Source: Bradyrhizobium sp. 138 (GTDB taxonomy: Bacteria; Pseudomonadota; Alphaproteobacteria; Rhizobiales; Xanthobacteraceae). From it: a stretch of DNA of 64,000 bases. Below the pieces are notes generated by a model. The model worked only from the letters and a program-made list of their open reading frames with translations, did no database searches and was not told the DNA's origin. Below, in pieces: positions 54,760-62,219 of the stretch. Every line of letters begins with the position of its first letter. Within the stretch, counting starts at the first letter, position 1. A program made the position numbers and the translations under genes. Where the stretch lies: NCBI RefSeq assembly GCF_023074075.1, contig NZ_JADPKT010000100.1, positions 62,001-126,000 on the forward strand, given 5' to 3'.

Positions 54760-55349
54760 GCGAACAGCGTTCCTATCCGCGTCACGTCAAGACCGACGCC
54801 GGCGATATCGAGATCCGCCTGATGGCGCCTGCGGATGAGGCCGCGGTGCTCGCCTTCGGCAAGGGCCTTCCGACCCACGATTTGTTGTTTCTGCCGCGCA
54901 ACATCAGCGAGCCGAAAGTGCTGTCGGCCTGGGTCAAGGAGATCGAGCGCGGCGCGATCACGAGCCTGCTTGCGGTCAGGGACGGCAAGGTCGTCGGCTG
55001 TGGCACGCTGGTGCGCGATCCCCATTCCTGGTCGCCCCATGTCGGCGAGATCCGCATGGTGGTCTCGCTCGATGTGCGCGGGAAGGGGGTGGGGCGGGCG
55101 CTGTCGCAGGAGACCTTTGCGCTCGCGCTGGGCGCGGGCCTGGAAAAACTCTCGGTGCAGATGACCGTCGACCAGCAGGCGGCGATCGCCCTGTTCGAGA
55201 GCCTCGGCTTCAAGGCCGAAGCGCTGCTGCGGGATCACGTCCGGGACGTCGACGGCAAGACCCACGATATTGTCGTCCTCGGCCATAACGTCGCGCAGGT
55301 CCAGGCCCAGATGGAGGCCTACGGGCTGCCGGGGGCGGTGCAGCACTAG
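54756..55349 (+). CDS. GNAT-family N-acetyltransferase
   Basis: 197 residues. The acetyl-CoA-binding pyrophosphate loop reads VSLDVRGKGVGRALS, preceded by EIRMVV, and followed by the GNAT C-terminal segment MTVDQQAAIALFESLGFKAE. The ATG overlaps the phaC stop (ATGA), so it is produced with the synthase. Its substrate is unknown; protein acetylation of a granule or metabolic enzyme would be one idea, not supported directly. Confidence 0.87.
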   Translation: MSEQRSYPRHVKTDAGDIEIRLMAPADEAAVLAFGKGLPTHDLLFLPRNISEPKVLSAWVKEIERGAITSLLAVRDGKVVGCGTLVRDPHSWSPHVGEIRMVVSLDVRGKGVGRALSQETFALALGAGLEKLSVQMTVDQQAAIALFESLGFKAEALLRDHVRDVDGKTHDIVVLGHNVAQVQAQMEAYGLPGAVQH

Positions 55350-55465
55350 AGGCGCCCCGCGTATTTCAAGAAAATGGAATTCAACCCCATGCACAGTAGG
55401 CAGTGGGGCAAAAGGGCAGCAGGCTGCCTGCCGTTAACTTTCTTCACGATTTCGTGATATCGCGC

Positions 55466-55507
55466 TGCAACATGAATATTGCATCGCACAATTAACCGTG
55501 CCATATA
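55466..55507 (+). promoter_or_regulatory. Candidate phasin promoter with TGCAA/TTGCA palindrome
   Basis: TTGCAT (55479-55484) and CATATA (55502-55507) are spaced by 17 nt. The -35 box overlaps a palindrome TGCAA, eight bases, TTGCA (55466-55483). PhaR-type PHA regulators are known to bind TGC-rich palindromes upstream of phasin genes, so this is a possible PhaR site. No phaR gene lies in this window. Confidence 0.4.
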
Positions 55508-55575
55508 GATCGGGCCCCGGGCCAATGCGGACGGGGTGAGCCCATAGCTCAACCAATGAGGATGGAGAGAACCCC

Positions 55576-56031
55576 ATGACCACTGAAACCAACACCGCGT
55601 TCGAAGGCTTCAAGGACGCTTTCAAGAACATCCAGAATCTGGAAGTTCCCGAGGCCGCCCGCGAGTTCGTCAAGAAGACCGCCAACACCGCCAAGGACCG
55701 TGCTGCCGAGGTGTTCGCCGGTTCCGAGCGCGTGACCGCCGCCGTCGAGAACGCGGTGACCGAGTCCGTCACTGAGGCCGGCAAGATCAGCCGCAACATC
55801 CAGCAGGCGATCTACGAGGACGCCGAGGCGTTCTTCTCGAGCATCGACAAGCTCGCTTCCGCCAAGTCGTTCAGCGAGGCCGTCGAGATCCAGTCGGGCC
55901 TGCTCCGCTCGCGCGGCGAAGTGTTCGTCTCGCGTGCCAAGGCGACCGCCGACTATTTCGGCAAGCTCGCCGCCAACGGCGCGAAGTCCGCTCAGGACAA
56001 TTTTGCCAAGGTCTACAACAAGACCGCCTGA
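55576..56031 (+). CDS. Phasin (PHA granule-associated protein)
   Basis: 151 residues, helical, no Cys or Trp, with alternating Ala/Glu/Lys stretches (VKKTANTAKDRAAEVFAGSE, AVEIQSGLLRSRGEVFVSRA) of the phasin_2 family. Phasins coat PHA granules and control their size and number. GGAGAG lies nine bases before the ATG, and a near-perfect terminator follows. It has its own promoter region of about 220 nt and is probably strongly expressed. The short phaE-phaC operon just upstream fits this function. Confidence 0.9.
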   Translation: MTTETNTAFEGFKDAFKNIQNLEVPEAAREFVKKTANTAKDRAAEVFAGSERVTAAVENAVTESVTEAGKISRNIQQAIYEDAEAFFSSIDKLASAKSFSEAVEIQSGLLRSRGEVFVSRAKATADYFGKLAANGAKSAQDNFAKVYNKTA

Positions 56032-56062
56032 TCTGTGCGTTGAGTTGAGAAACTGAATTTGA

Positions 56063-56090
56063 GGCCCGCTTCGGCGGGCCTTTGTTTTTT
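56063..56090 (+). terminator. Rho-independent terminator of the phasin gene
   Basis: GGCCCGC, the stable TTCG tetraloop, GCGGGCC, then TTTGTTTTTT. Perfect 7-bp stem and a strong T-run, 32 nt after the phasin stop. Confidence 0.95.
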
Positions 56091-56097
56091 GCGCCGC

Positions 56098-56214
56098 CGT
56101 CATTGCGAGGAGCTCGCGACAAAATTGCGTAGCAATTTTGCGCTGATGCGACGAAGCAATCCAGAGTCTTTCCGCGGAAAGATTCTGGATTGCTTCGCTT
56201 CGCTCGCAATGACG
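56098..56214. repeat. Palindromic intergenic repeat, family A copy 2
   Basis: Outer arms CGTCATTGCGAG/CTCGCAATGACG and inner arms CGAAGCAATCCAG/CTGGATTGCTTCG are as in the other copies. The loop holds a perfect 16-bp palindrome (TCTTTCCGCGGAAAGA). This copy is longer than the others because of an extra stretch with its own perfect hairpin AAAATTGC, GTA, GCAATTTT (56121-56139). It ends 17 nt before the DUF445 start. Confidence 0.92.
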
Positions 56215-56231
56215 AGTACTGTGATGCAGTC

Positions 56232-57518
56232 ATGGACTCGTCTGCCACCTTCGCCTTCGACACCCCCGGCGACGCCGAGCGCGCGGCCGAGCTGCGCCGC
56301 GTCAAAGCGCTGGCGACGCTGGTGCTGGCGTCCACGCTTGCGCTCTTCATCGCCGCGAAGATCCTTCTGAACGTGCATCCCGTGTTCGGCTTCATCGCCG
56401 CTTTCGCGGAAGCCGCGACCATCGGAGGCCTCGCCGACTGGTACGCCGTGGTTGCCCTGTTCAAGCGGCCGCTCGGCCTGCCGATTCCGCACACCGCGAT
56501 CATCCAGAGCAATCAGGCCCGCATCGCCGACAAGCTCGGCGAATTCATCCAGGTGCATTTCCTCGAGGCCGGCCCGGTCGAGGCCAAGCTGAAGGAGATC
56601 GATTTCGGCTCTTTCGTCGCCGACTGGCTGCGCGACCGCAAGCGCAGCGATGATCTGGCGCGCTTTGCGCTGCGCCTGCTGCCGGAGGCCGTCTCCGCGA
56701 CGGAAAGCTCGGGCCTGATGACCTTCATCATCCGCCGCATGTCCTCGCAGCTTCAGGCGATCGACCTTGCACCGCTCGCCGCCGGTACGCTGCGCGGCTT
56801 CGTCGCAGAGGGACGGCACCAGATCCTGTTCGACGATCTCCTGCGCGTGATGCACGAGACGCTGAACCAGCAAGAGACGATGGCGATGATCCGCGAGAAA
56901 GTGCGCGCGGAATTGCCGACCTTGCTCAGGCTCTACCGTGCCGACAAGTTTCTGGTGAACAAGATCGTGGCGTCCGCCACCGCGTTCTTCAATGAGGTGC
57001 GCAGCGATCCCAAGCATCCGTTCCGCGGCGAGTTCGACCGCATGGTGCTGAGCTTCGTCGACCGGCTCGGCAGCGATCAGGCCTATATCGACCGCATCGC
57101 GGGCTTGAAGCGCGATCTATTGGCGCGGCCCGAGCTTGCCGATCTCGCCCGCACGGTGTGGGCCAACACGCGTTCCTTCATCGAACGCAGCGCGAGCGGC
57201 GAGACGCAGGTGCTGCAGCATCATCTCGCCGGCATGTTCGTCGCGGCAGGCGAGGCGCTCGCGAGCGATGCCGAGCTGCGCGCTGAGATCAACCAGGGCC
57301 TGGTGACAGTGCTGCGCAGCTTTGTCGCCGATCAGAAGAGCGGCGTCTCCATCTTCATCTCCGACCAGGTCAAGGCGTGGGACATGGCGCAGCTGATTTC
57401 GCTGATCGAAATCAACATCGGGCGCGACCTGCAATACATCCGCTTCAACGGTTCGCTGATCGGCGGCCTCGCCGGGCTCGCGCTCTACTCCGTGGAAGTC
57501 CTGCTCCGATTGCTGTGA
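56232..57518 (+). CDS. DUF445 family membrane protein
   Basis: 428 residues from ATG 56232; the reading frame continues upstream into the palindromic repeat, but that part (SLRFARNDE-type sequence) is a translation of the repeat and is excluded. Helices at about 25-50 (LATLVLASTLALFIAAKILL) and at the C-terminus (LIGGLAGLALYSVEVLL) bracket a long helical region. ADWYAVVALFKRPLGLPIPHTAIIQ is the DUF445/YjiN hallmark. Function unknown. No clear ribosome-binding site is seen near the start, so expression may be low or the start differs. Confidence 0.85.
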   Translation: MDSSATFAFDTPGDAERAAELRRVKALATLVLASTLALFIAAKILLNVHPVFGFIAAFAEAATIGGLADWYAVVALFKRPLGLPIPHTAIIQSNQARIADKLGEFIQVHFLEAGPVEAKLKEIDFGSFVADWLRDRKRSDDLARFALRLLPEAVSATESSGLMTFIIRRMSSQLQAIDLAPLAAGTLRGFVAEGRHQILFDDLLRVMHETLNQQETMAMIREKVRAELPTLLRLYRADKFLVNKIVASATAFFNEVRSDPKHPFRGEFDRMVLSFVDRLGSDQAYIDRIAGLKRDLLARPELADLARTVWANTRSFIERSASGETQVLQHHLAGMFVAAGEALASDAELRAEINQGLVTVLRSFVADQKSGVSIFISDQVKAWDMAQLISLIEINIGRDLQYIRFNGSLIGGLAGLALYSVEVLLRLL

Positions 57519-57707
57519 CTTTTGCGTCACGGCCGTTAGCATTAACGCGCGGGCCTATTGTCGCGCCGCATCTCTCCCGCTTGAATGTCGGGAACCGGCC
57601 GCCTAGCTGATTCATGTTGCGCTGCGGAACGATCAAGAAGCCGGCGTATTGGAATTCATGCCCATTTGCCGGCCATGGCAGCCGGCGTCTTCTCAGGGGA
57701 AACATTG

Positions 57708-58478
57708 ATGACCGCTACTGCCCAGACGCTGCGTCCGCCGTCCAGAACTCTGATGTTCCTGGAAGGGCGCGCGATTCATGAGTTCGGCGCATTCCTCGGC
57801 GCGCTGCCGCTGCTGAGCCTCGCGCCGCGTGGCGATGGGCATCCGGTGCTGGTGCTGCCGGGCCTCGTGGCGTCCGACATGTCCACGCGCGCGCTGCGCG
57901 CGTTTCTGACCAGCAAGGGCTATGCCGTGAGCGGCTGGCGCCAGGGCCGCAATTACGGTCTGCGCGAGGGCGTGCAGCATGCGATGGTGGACCTGGTTCG
58001 GGAGCTCAGCGACACGCATGGCCGCAAGATCAGCCTGGTTGGCTGGAGTCTCGGTGGCCTCTACGCGCGTCAGCTTGCCAAGATGATGCCCGAGCGCGTG
58101 CGCCAGGTGATCACGCTCGGTAGCCCCTTCGCCGGCGATCCGCGTTCGACCAACGCCTGGCGCGTCTACGAGTGGGCGAGCGGGCGCAAGTCCGATGAGG
58201 TCGATCCGCGATTCGGCGGCGAACTCGCCGCCCCGCCACCGGTGCCGACCACCGCTATCTTCAGCCGGACTGACGGCGTCTGCGCCTGGCAGGGCTGCAT
58301 GGAGAAGACCGGCGCACAGACCGAAAGCATCGAGGTCGAGAGCAGCCATTGCGGCATGGGCCATCATCCGGCGGTGGTCTATGCGGTGGCCGACCGGCTC
58401 GCGCAGAAGGAAGGCCAGTGGCGTCCGTTCGACCGCAGCGGCTGGCGCAGCGTGGTGTATCCCGATCCGCATAGGTAG
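57708..58478 (+). CDS. Alpha/beta hydrolase (lipase/esterase-like), copy 2
   Basis: 256 residues from ATG 57708, with AGGGGA upstream. Oxyanion strand GHPVLVLPGLVASD, nucleophile elbow VGWSLGG (S114) and a C-terminal His in SSHCGMGHHP. Paralogue of the hydrolase encoded at 44.1-44.9 kb, sharing APRGDGHPVL, GRKISLVGWSLGG and VITLGSPFA. It stands alone between the DUF445 gene and paaX. A lipase, esterase or thioesterase role is likely; substrate unknown. Confidence 0.82.
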   Translation: MTATAQTLRPPSRTLMFLEGRAIHEFGAFLGALPLLSLAPRGDGHPVLVLPGLVASDMSTRALRAFLTSKGYAVSGWRQGRNYGLREGVQHAMVDLVRELSDTHGRKISLVGWSLGGLYARQLAKMMPERVRQVITLGSPFAGDPRSTNAWRVYEWASGRKSDEVDPRFGGELAAPPPVPTTAIFSRTDGVCAWQGCMEKTGAQTESIEVESSHCGMGHHPAVVYAVADRLAQKEGQWRPFDRSGWRSVVYPDPHR

Positions 58479-58484
58479 CTCGCG

Positions 58485-58521
58485 TCTTCACCTCGCCCCG
58501 TATGCGGGGACAGGGAGAAGA
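58485..58521. other. Imperfect palindrome between hydrolase gene and paaX
   Basis: TCTTC pairs with GAAGA at the ends, and CCCCG, TATG, CGGGG forms the core of a hairpin of about 37 nt. It lies just after the hydrolase stop and may serve as a weak terminator. Similar CTCTCCC-type hairpins occur between the convergent genes near 29.7 kb. Confidence 0.4.
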
Positions 58522-58577
58522 GGCGGCGTCGCAGCCGTCCATTGTCGCAGCTACATCAAACGCGCTATGCCTCGCGC

Positions 58578-59444
58578 ATGGCGCATCCGCTCTCCCGCAT
58601 CATCGACCAGCTCAAGCGCGAGCCGTCGCGCACCGGCTCCATCGTCATCACCGTGTTCGGCGATGCCATCGTGCCGCGCGGCGGCTCCGTGTGGCTGGGC
58701 ACGCTGCTGGAATTTTTCGAAAGCCTGGATATCGACAGCGGCGTCGTCCGCACCGCGATGTCGCGCCTTGCCGCCGATGGCTGGCTGACGCGCGAGAAGG
58801 TCGGCCGCAACAGTTTTTATCGCCTGGCCGACAAGGGTCGGCAGACATTCGAGGCTGCGACGCGCCACATCTATGATCCGCCGCCGTCCGACTGGACCGG
58901 GCGCTTCGAGCTGCTGCTAATCGGCAATGGGGAGGACCGCGACGCCTCGCGCGACGCGCTCCGCAACGCCGGTTTCGGCAGTCCGCTGCCAGGCGTCTGG
59001 GTCGCTCCGTCGGGCGTGCCGGTGCCGGATGAAGCCTCGGGCGCGATCCGTCTCGAGGTCTCGGCGGAAGACGACAGCGGCCGTCGTCTGCTCAGCGCGA
59101 GCTGGCCGCTGGACCGCACGGCGGATGCCTATCTGAAATTCATGAAGACGTTCGAGCCGCTCCGCGCCGCGATCGGGCGCGGCACGGATCTGTCCGAGGC
59201 AGACGCCTTCACCGCGCGTATCCTCTTGATCCACTATTACCGCCGCGTCGTGCTGCGCGATCCGCTGCTGCCGGAAAGCCTGCTGCCGGGGGACTGGCCG
59301 GGCAGGGCTGCGCGCGAGCTTTGCGGCGAAATTTATCGCGCTCTGATTATCCCCTCCGAACAATGGCTTGATGGACGTGGAACCAACGAGAAGGGGCCGT
59401 TGCCGGCGGCGCGGAAGCTCTTGGAACGCAGGTTTGGCGCTTGA
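58578..59444 (+). CDS. paaX: PaaX-family repressor of phenylacetate catabolism
   Basis: 288 residues. The N-terminal winged helix has VITVFGDAIVPRGGSVWLG and DSGVVRTAMSRLAADGWL, and the C-terminal part (YYRRVVLRDPLLPESLLPGDWPG split over about residues 225-250) is the PaaX signature. In other bacteria PaaX represses paa genes and releases DNA when phenylacetyl-CoA binds. ATG 58578 starts the conserved HPLSRIIDQL. It lies directly before paaA in the same direction, with a palindrome in the 76-nt gap, so regulation of paaABCDE is very likely. Confidence 0.92.
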   Translation: MAHPLSRIIDQLKREPSRTGSIVITVFGDAIVPRGGSVWLGTLLEFFESLDIDSGVVRTAMSRLAADGWLTREKVGRNSFYRLADKGRQTFEAATRHIYDPPPSDWTGRFELLLIGNGEDRDASRDALRNAGFGSPLPGVWVAPSGVPVPDEASGAIRLEVSAEDDSGRRLLSASWPLDRTADAYLKFMKTFEPLRAAIGRGTDLSEADAFTARILLIHYYRRVVLRDPLLPESLLPGDWPGRAARELCGEIYRALIIPSEQWLDGRGTNEKGPLPAARKLLERRFGA

Positions 59445-59454
59445 GCTTTATGTT

Positions 59455-59493
59455 ACAGAAATATCTTGCATGATCTAATTTCTGTTATATATT
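59455..59493 (+). promoter_or_regulatory. paaA promoter with candidate PaaX operator
   Basis: An inverted repeat ACAGAAAT (59455-59462) and ATTTCTGT (59478-59485), with 15 nt between arms, overlaps a promoter: -35 TTGCAT (59466-59471) and -10 TATATT (59488-59493), spacer 16. This AT-rich block is striking in the GC-rich surroundings and lies 27 nt before the paaA start. Repressor binding here would block the polymerase. Assignment to PaaX is by position. Confidence 0.7.
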
Positions 59494-59520
59494 GCCTCCC
59501 AATAAATCGGGAGGATGCGC

Positions 59521-60513
59521 ATGTATACCCAGGCGCTGAACACGGCCGAGACCGGCGATCACGGTCTGGAGGACGCTGGCAAAGCCGCTCAGTTCCAGGC
59601 CCGCATCGATGCCGAGGAACGCATCGAGCCGAACGACTGGATGCCGGCGGCCTATCGCAAGACTCTCACCCGCCAGATATCCCAGCACGCCCATTCCGAA
59701 ATCGTCGGCATGCTGCCGGAAGGCAACTGGATCACGCGCGCGCCGACTTTGCGCCGCAAGGCCGCGCTGCTCGCCAAGGTGCAGGACGAGTGCGGCCACG
59801 GCCTCTATCTCTACGCCGCCGCCGAGACGCTCGGCACCTCGCGCGAAGAGCTGGTCGATGCCATGCTCGCGGGCAAGGCCAAATATTCTTCGATCTTCAA
59901 CTATCCGACGCTGACCTGGGCCGACATCGGCACCATCGGCTGGCTGGTCGACGGCGCTGCGATCATGAACCAGATCCCGCTGTGCCGCTGTTCCTATGGC
60001 CCCTATGCGCGCGCGATGATCAGGGTCTGCAAGGAGGAGTCGTTCCACCAGCGCCAGGGCTACGAGATCATGCTGACGCTGTGCCGCGGCTCGGACGAGC
60101 AGAAGGCGATGGCGCAGGACGCCTTGAACCGCTGGTGGTGGCCGGTGCTGATGATGTTCGGTCCGCCCGATGCGACGAGCCAGCACAGCGACACCTCGAC
60201 GAGATGGAAGATCAAGCGCTTCTCCAATGACGAGTTGCGCCAGAAATTCGTCGATGCCACCGTGCCGCAGGCGCAATATCTCGGCCTCACCATTCCCGAT
60301 CCCGGCATGACACAGGACGCCGACGGACATTGGCGCTACAGCGAGATCGACTGGACCGAGTTCAAGCAGGTGCTCGCCGGCAACGGTCCCTGCAATCGCG
60401 ACCGTATGGCGGCGCGCCGCAAGGCACATGACGAGGGCGCCTGGGTGCGCGAGGCGGCAGCCGCTTACGCGGCAAAGCGTGCGCAGCGTCAGACCGCGCA
60501 AGCCGCGGAATAG
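59521..60513 (+). CDS. paaA: Phenylacetyl-CoA epoxidase catalytic subunit PaaA
   Basis: 330 residues. Di-iron ferritin-like catalytic subunit of the complex that converts phenylacetyl-CoA to the ring-1,2-epoxide using O2. Metal-ligand motifs are KVQDECGHGLYL (ExxH) and KEESFHQRQGYE. ATG 59521 (MYTQALNT) is preferred because GGGAGG lies six bases upstream; the ATG six bases earlier would touch that site. It heads the paaABCDE operon, preceded by paaX and a repressor-type palindrome. Confidence 0.95.
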   Translation: MYTQALNTAETGDHGLEDAGKAAQFQARIDAEERIEPNDWMPAAYRKTLTRQISQHAHSEIVGMLPEGNWITRAPTLRRKAALLAKVQDECGHGLYLYAAAETLGTSREELVDAMLAGKAKYSSIFNYPTLTWADIGTIGWLVDGAAIMNQIPLCRCSYGPYARAMIRVCKEESFHQRQGYEIMLTLCRGSDEQKAMAQDALNRWWWPVLMMFGPPDATSQHSDTSTRWKIKRFSNDELRQKFVDATVPQAQYLGLTIPDPGMTQDADGHWRYSEIDWTEFKQVLAGNGPCNRDRMAARRKAHDEGAWVREAAAAYAAKRAQRQTAQAAE

Positions 60514-60522
60514 GAGATCGAT

Positions 60523-60810
60523 ATGACCACGCCGAACACGCCGCTGTGGGAAGTCTTCATTCGCAGCCGCAACGGGCTCGCGCACAAGCATGTGGGATCG
60601 CTGCATGCCAGCGATGCCACCATGGCCCTGCAAGCCGCCCGCGACATCTACACCCGCCGCGGCGAGGGCCTGTCGATCTGGGTCGTGCCGTCGACCGCGA
60701 TCACGGCGAGCGATCCCGCCGACAAGGGCATGATGTTCGAGCCTGCCGAAACGAAGATCTACCGGCATCCGACGTTCTACGAGGTCCCCGAGGAAGTGGG
60801 GCACATGTGA
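60523..60810 (+). CDS. paaB: Phenylacetyl-CoA epoxidase subunit PaaB
   Basis: 95 residues, the normal size. Signature: LWEVFIRSRNGLAHKHVGSL and ASDATMALQAARDIYTRR. PaaB bridges PaaA-PaaC heterodimers in the multicomponent monooxygenase and has no metal site of its own. AGGAG precedes the ATG. Its stop overlaps the paaC start by one base (TGATG). Confidence 0.95.
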   Translation: MTTPNTPLWEVFIRSRNGLAHKHVGSLHASDATMALQAARDIYTRRGEGLSIWVVPSTAITASDPADKGMMFEPAETKIYRHPTFYEVPEEVGHM

Positions 60811-61586
60811 TGCCCAGCGCCAATATCCAGGTCTCCGAAACGCCGCTGGTGCTCTACGCGCTGCGCCGCGCCGACGATGCGTTGGTCCTCGGCCACCGGC
60901 TGTCGGAATGGTGCGGGCATGCGCCGATGCTGGAAGAGGACATGGCGCTCTCCAACATCGCGCTCGATCTCATAGGCCAGGCGCGCGAGCTCTACAGCTA
61001 CGCCGCCAAGGCCGAAGGCAAGGACAACGACGAGGACAAGCTCGCTTACTTGCGCGACGTACGGCAGTACCGCAATCTGCTGCTGGTCGAGCAGCCCAAC
61101 GGCGATTTCGCCCAGACGCTGGTGCGGCAGTTCTTCTATTCCGCCTTCGCTGATCTCTACTGGCGCGCGATGATGGCCTCGCGCGACACGACGCTGGCCG
61201 CGATTGCCGCCAAGTCGGAGAAGGAGAGCGCCTATCACCTGCGTCATGCCTCGGAGTGGATCATCCGGCTCGGCGACGGCACCGATGAGAGCCATGCCCG
61301 CGCGCAAGCGGCGATCGATCACCTCTGGGCCTTCACCGGCGAGATGTTTGAGGTGGACGAAGGCGAGCGCGGCCTGATCCATGCCGGTGTCGCCGTTGAT
61401 CCGGCGAGCCTGCGCGGTCGTTGGTTGACGACGTTGTCTGATATCGCCAGCGAGGCGACACTCGAGCTGCCGCAGAACGGCTGGATGCAGCAGGGCGGCC
61501 GCGTGGGTCGGCACAGCGAACACCTCGGCCACCTCCTGTCCGAGCTGCAATCGATGCAGCGCACCTTTCCGGGGCAGACATGGTGA
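60810..61586 (+). CDS. paaC: Phenylacetyl-CoA epoxidase structural subunit PaaC
   Basis: 258 residues. Ferritin-like fold related to PaaA, with MALSNIALDLIGQARELYSY and SEKESAYHLRHASEWIIRLG. It pairs with PaaA and stabilises it. The start at 60810 shares a base with the paaB stop; a longer upstream reading only overlaps paaB. The end overlaps paaD by seven bases. Confidence 0.95.
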   Translation: MPSANIQVSETPLVLYALRRADDALVLGHRLSEWCGHAPMLEEDMALSNIALDLIGQARELYSYAAKAEGKDNDEDKLAYLRDVRQYRNLLLVEQPNGDFAQTLVRQFFYSAFADLYWRAMMASRDTTLAAIAAKSEKESAYHLRHASEWIIRLGDGTDESHARAQAAIDHLWAFTGEMFEVDEGERGLIHAGVAVDPASLRGRWLTTLSDIASEATLELPQNGWMQQGGRVGRHSEHLGHLLSELQSMQRTFPGQTW

Positions 61587-62083
61587 CGGTGCTGGAGCGC
61601 GACAGCGATCTGCGCCGGCGCGCCTGGGATGCCGCGGCGAGCGTGGTCGACCCGGAGATCCCGGTCCTGACCATCGCTGATCTCGGTGTGCTCCGGGACG
61701 TCGCCTTGGCTGGCGATCATGTCGAGGTCGCGATCACGCCGACTTATTCCGGCTGTCCGGCCATGAATATGATCGCGCTGGAAATCGAGCTGGCGCTGGA
61801 GCGCGCCGGCTTCCGCCGCCCCAAGGTCCGTACCGTGCTGTCGCCGGCCTGGACCACCGACTGGATGAGCGAGGAGGGTCGCCAAAAGCTGCATGCCTAC
61901 GGCATCGCGCCGCCGCGGGCGTCAAACTCGCGCCGCGCGCTGTTCGGCGCGCAGGCCGTGGCGTGCCCGCAATGTGGCTCGGAAAACACCGAGCTGCTGT
62001 CCGAATTCGGCTCGACCTCCTGCAAGGCGCTGTGGCGCTGCAAGGCCTGCCGCGAACCTTTCGATTATTTCAAATGTCATTGA
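61580..62083 (+). CDS. paaD: PaaD, Fe-S/maturation protein of phenylacetyl-CoA epoxidase
   Basis: 167 residues. The N-terminal MIP18/DUF59 domain includes DPEIPVLTIADLGVLRDV and TPTYSGCPAMNMI, and the C-terminal part is a Cys-rich metal-binding domain (CPQCGSENTELLS, then CKALWRCKACREPF). PaaD is needed for epoxidase function, probably for Fe-S delivery to PaaE. It overlaps paaC. It is the last tightly coupled gene before a 136-nt gap that holds a palindromic repeat. Confidence 0.93.
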   Translation: MVTVLERDSDLRRRAWDAAASVVDPEIPVLTIADLGVLRDVALAGDHVEVAITPTYSGCPAMNMIALEIELALERAGFRRPKVRTVLSPAWTTDWMSEEGRQKLHAYGIAPPRASNSRRALFGAQAVACPQCGSENTELLSEFGSTSCKALWRCKACREPFDYFKCH

Positions 62084-62100
62084 GGCGCTCGATGCCAACC

Positions 62101-62195
62101 CCACCGTCATTGCGAGGAGCTCTTGCGACGAAGCAATCCAGACTGCTTCCGAGGAAAGACTCTGGATTGCTTCGCTTCGCTCGCAATGACGGTGG
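62101..62195. repeat. Palindromic intergenic repeat, family A copy 3, inside the paa operon
   Basis: Outer arms of 16 bp are perfect: CCACCGTCATTGCGAG against CTCGCAATGACGGTGG. Inner arms CGAAGCAATCCAG/CTGGATTGCTTCG are as in the copies at 47475 and 56098. It splits paaD from paaE in an operon whose other genes are 0-10 nt apart or overlap. Confidence 0.93.
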
Positions 62196-62219
62196 TGAGA
62201 CCAAACCAGAGTATTTCTG

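Noticed and set aside
56190..56231. Upstream start for the DUF445 gene inside the palindromic repeat
   Set aside because: These codons are a translation of the repeat and are not part of the DUF445 family.
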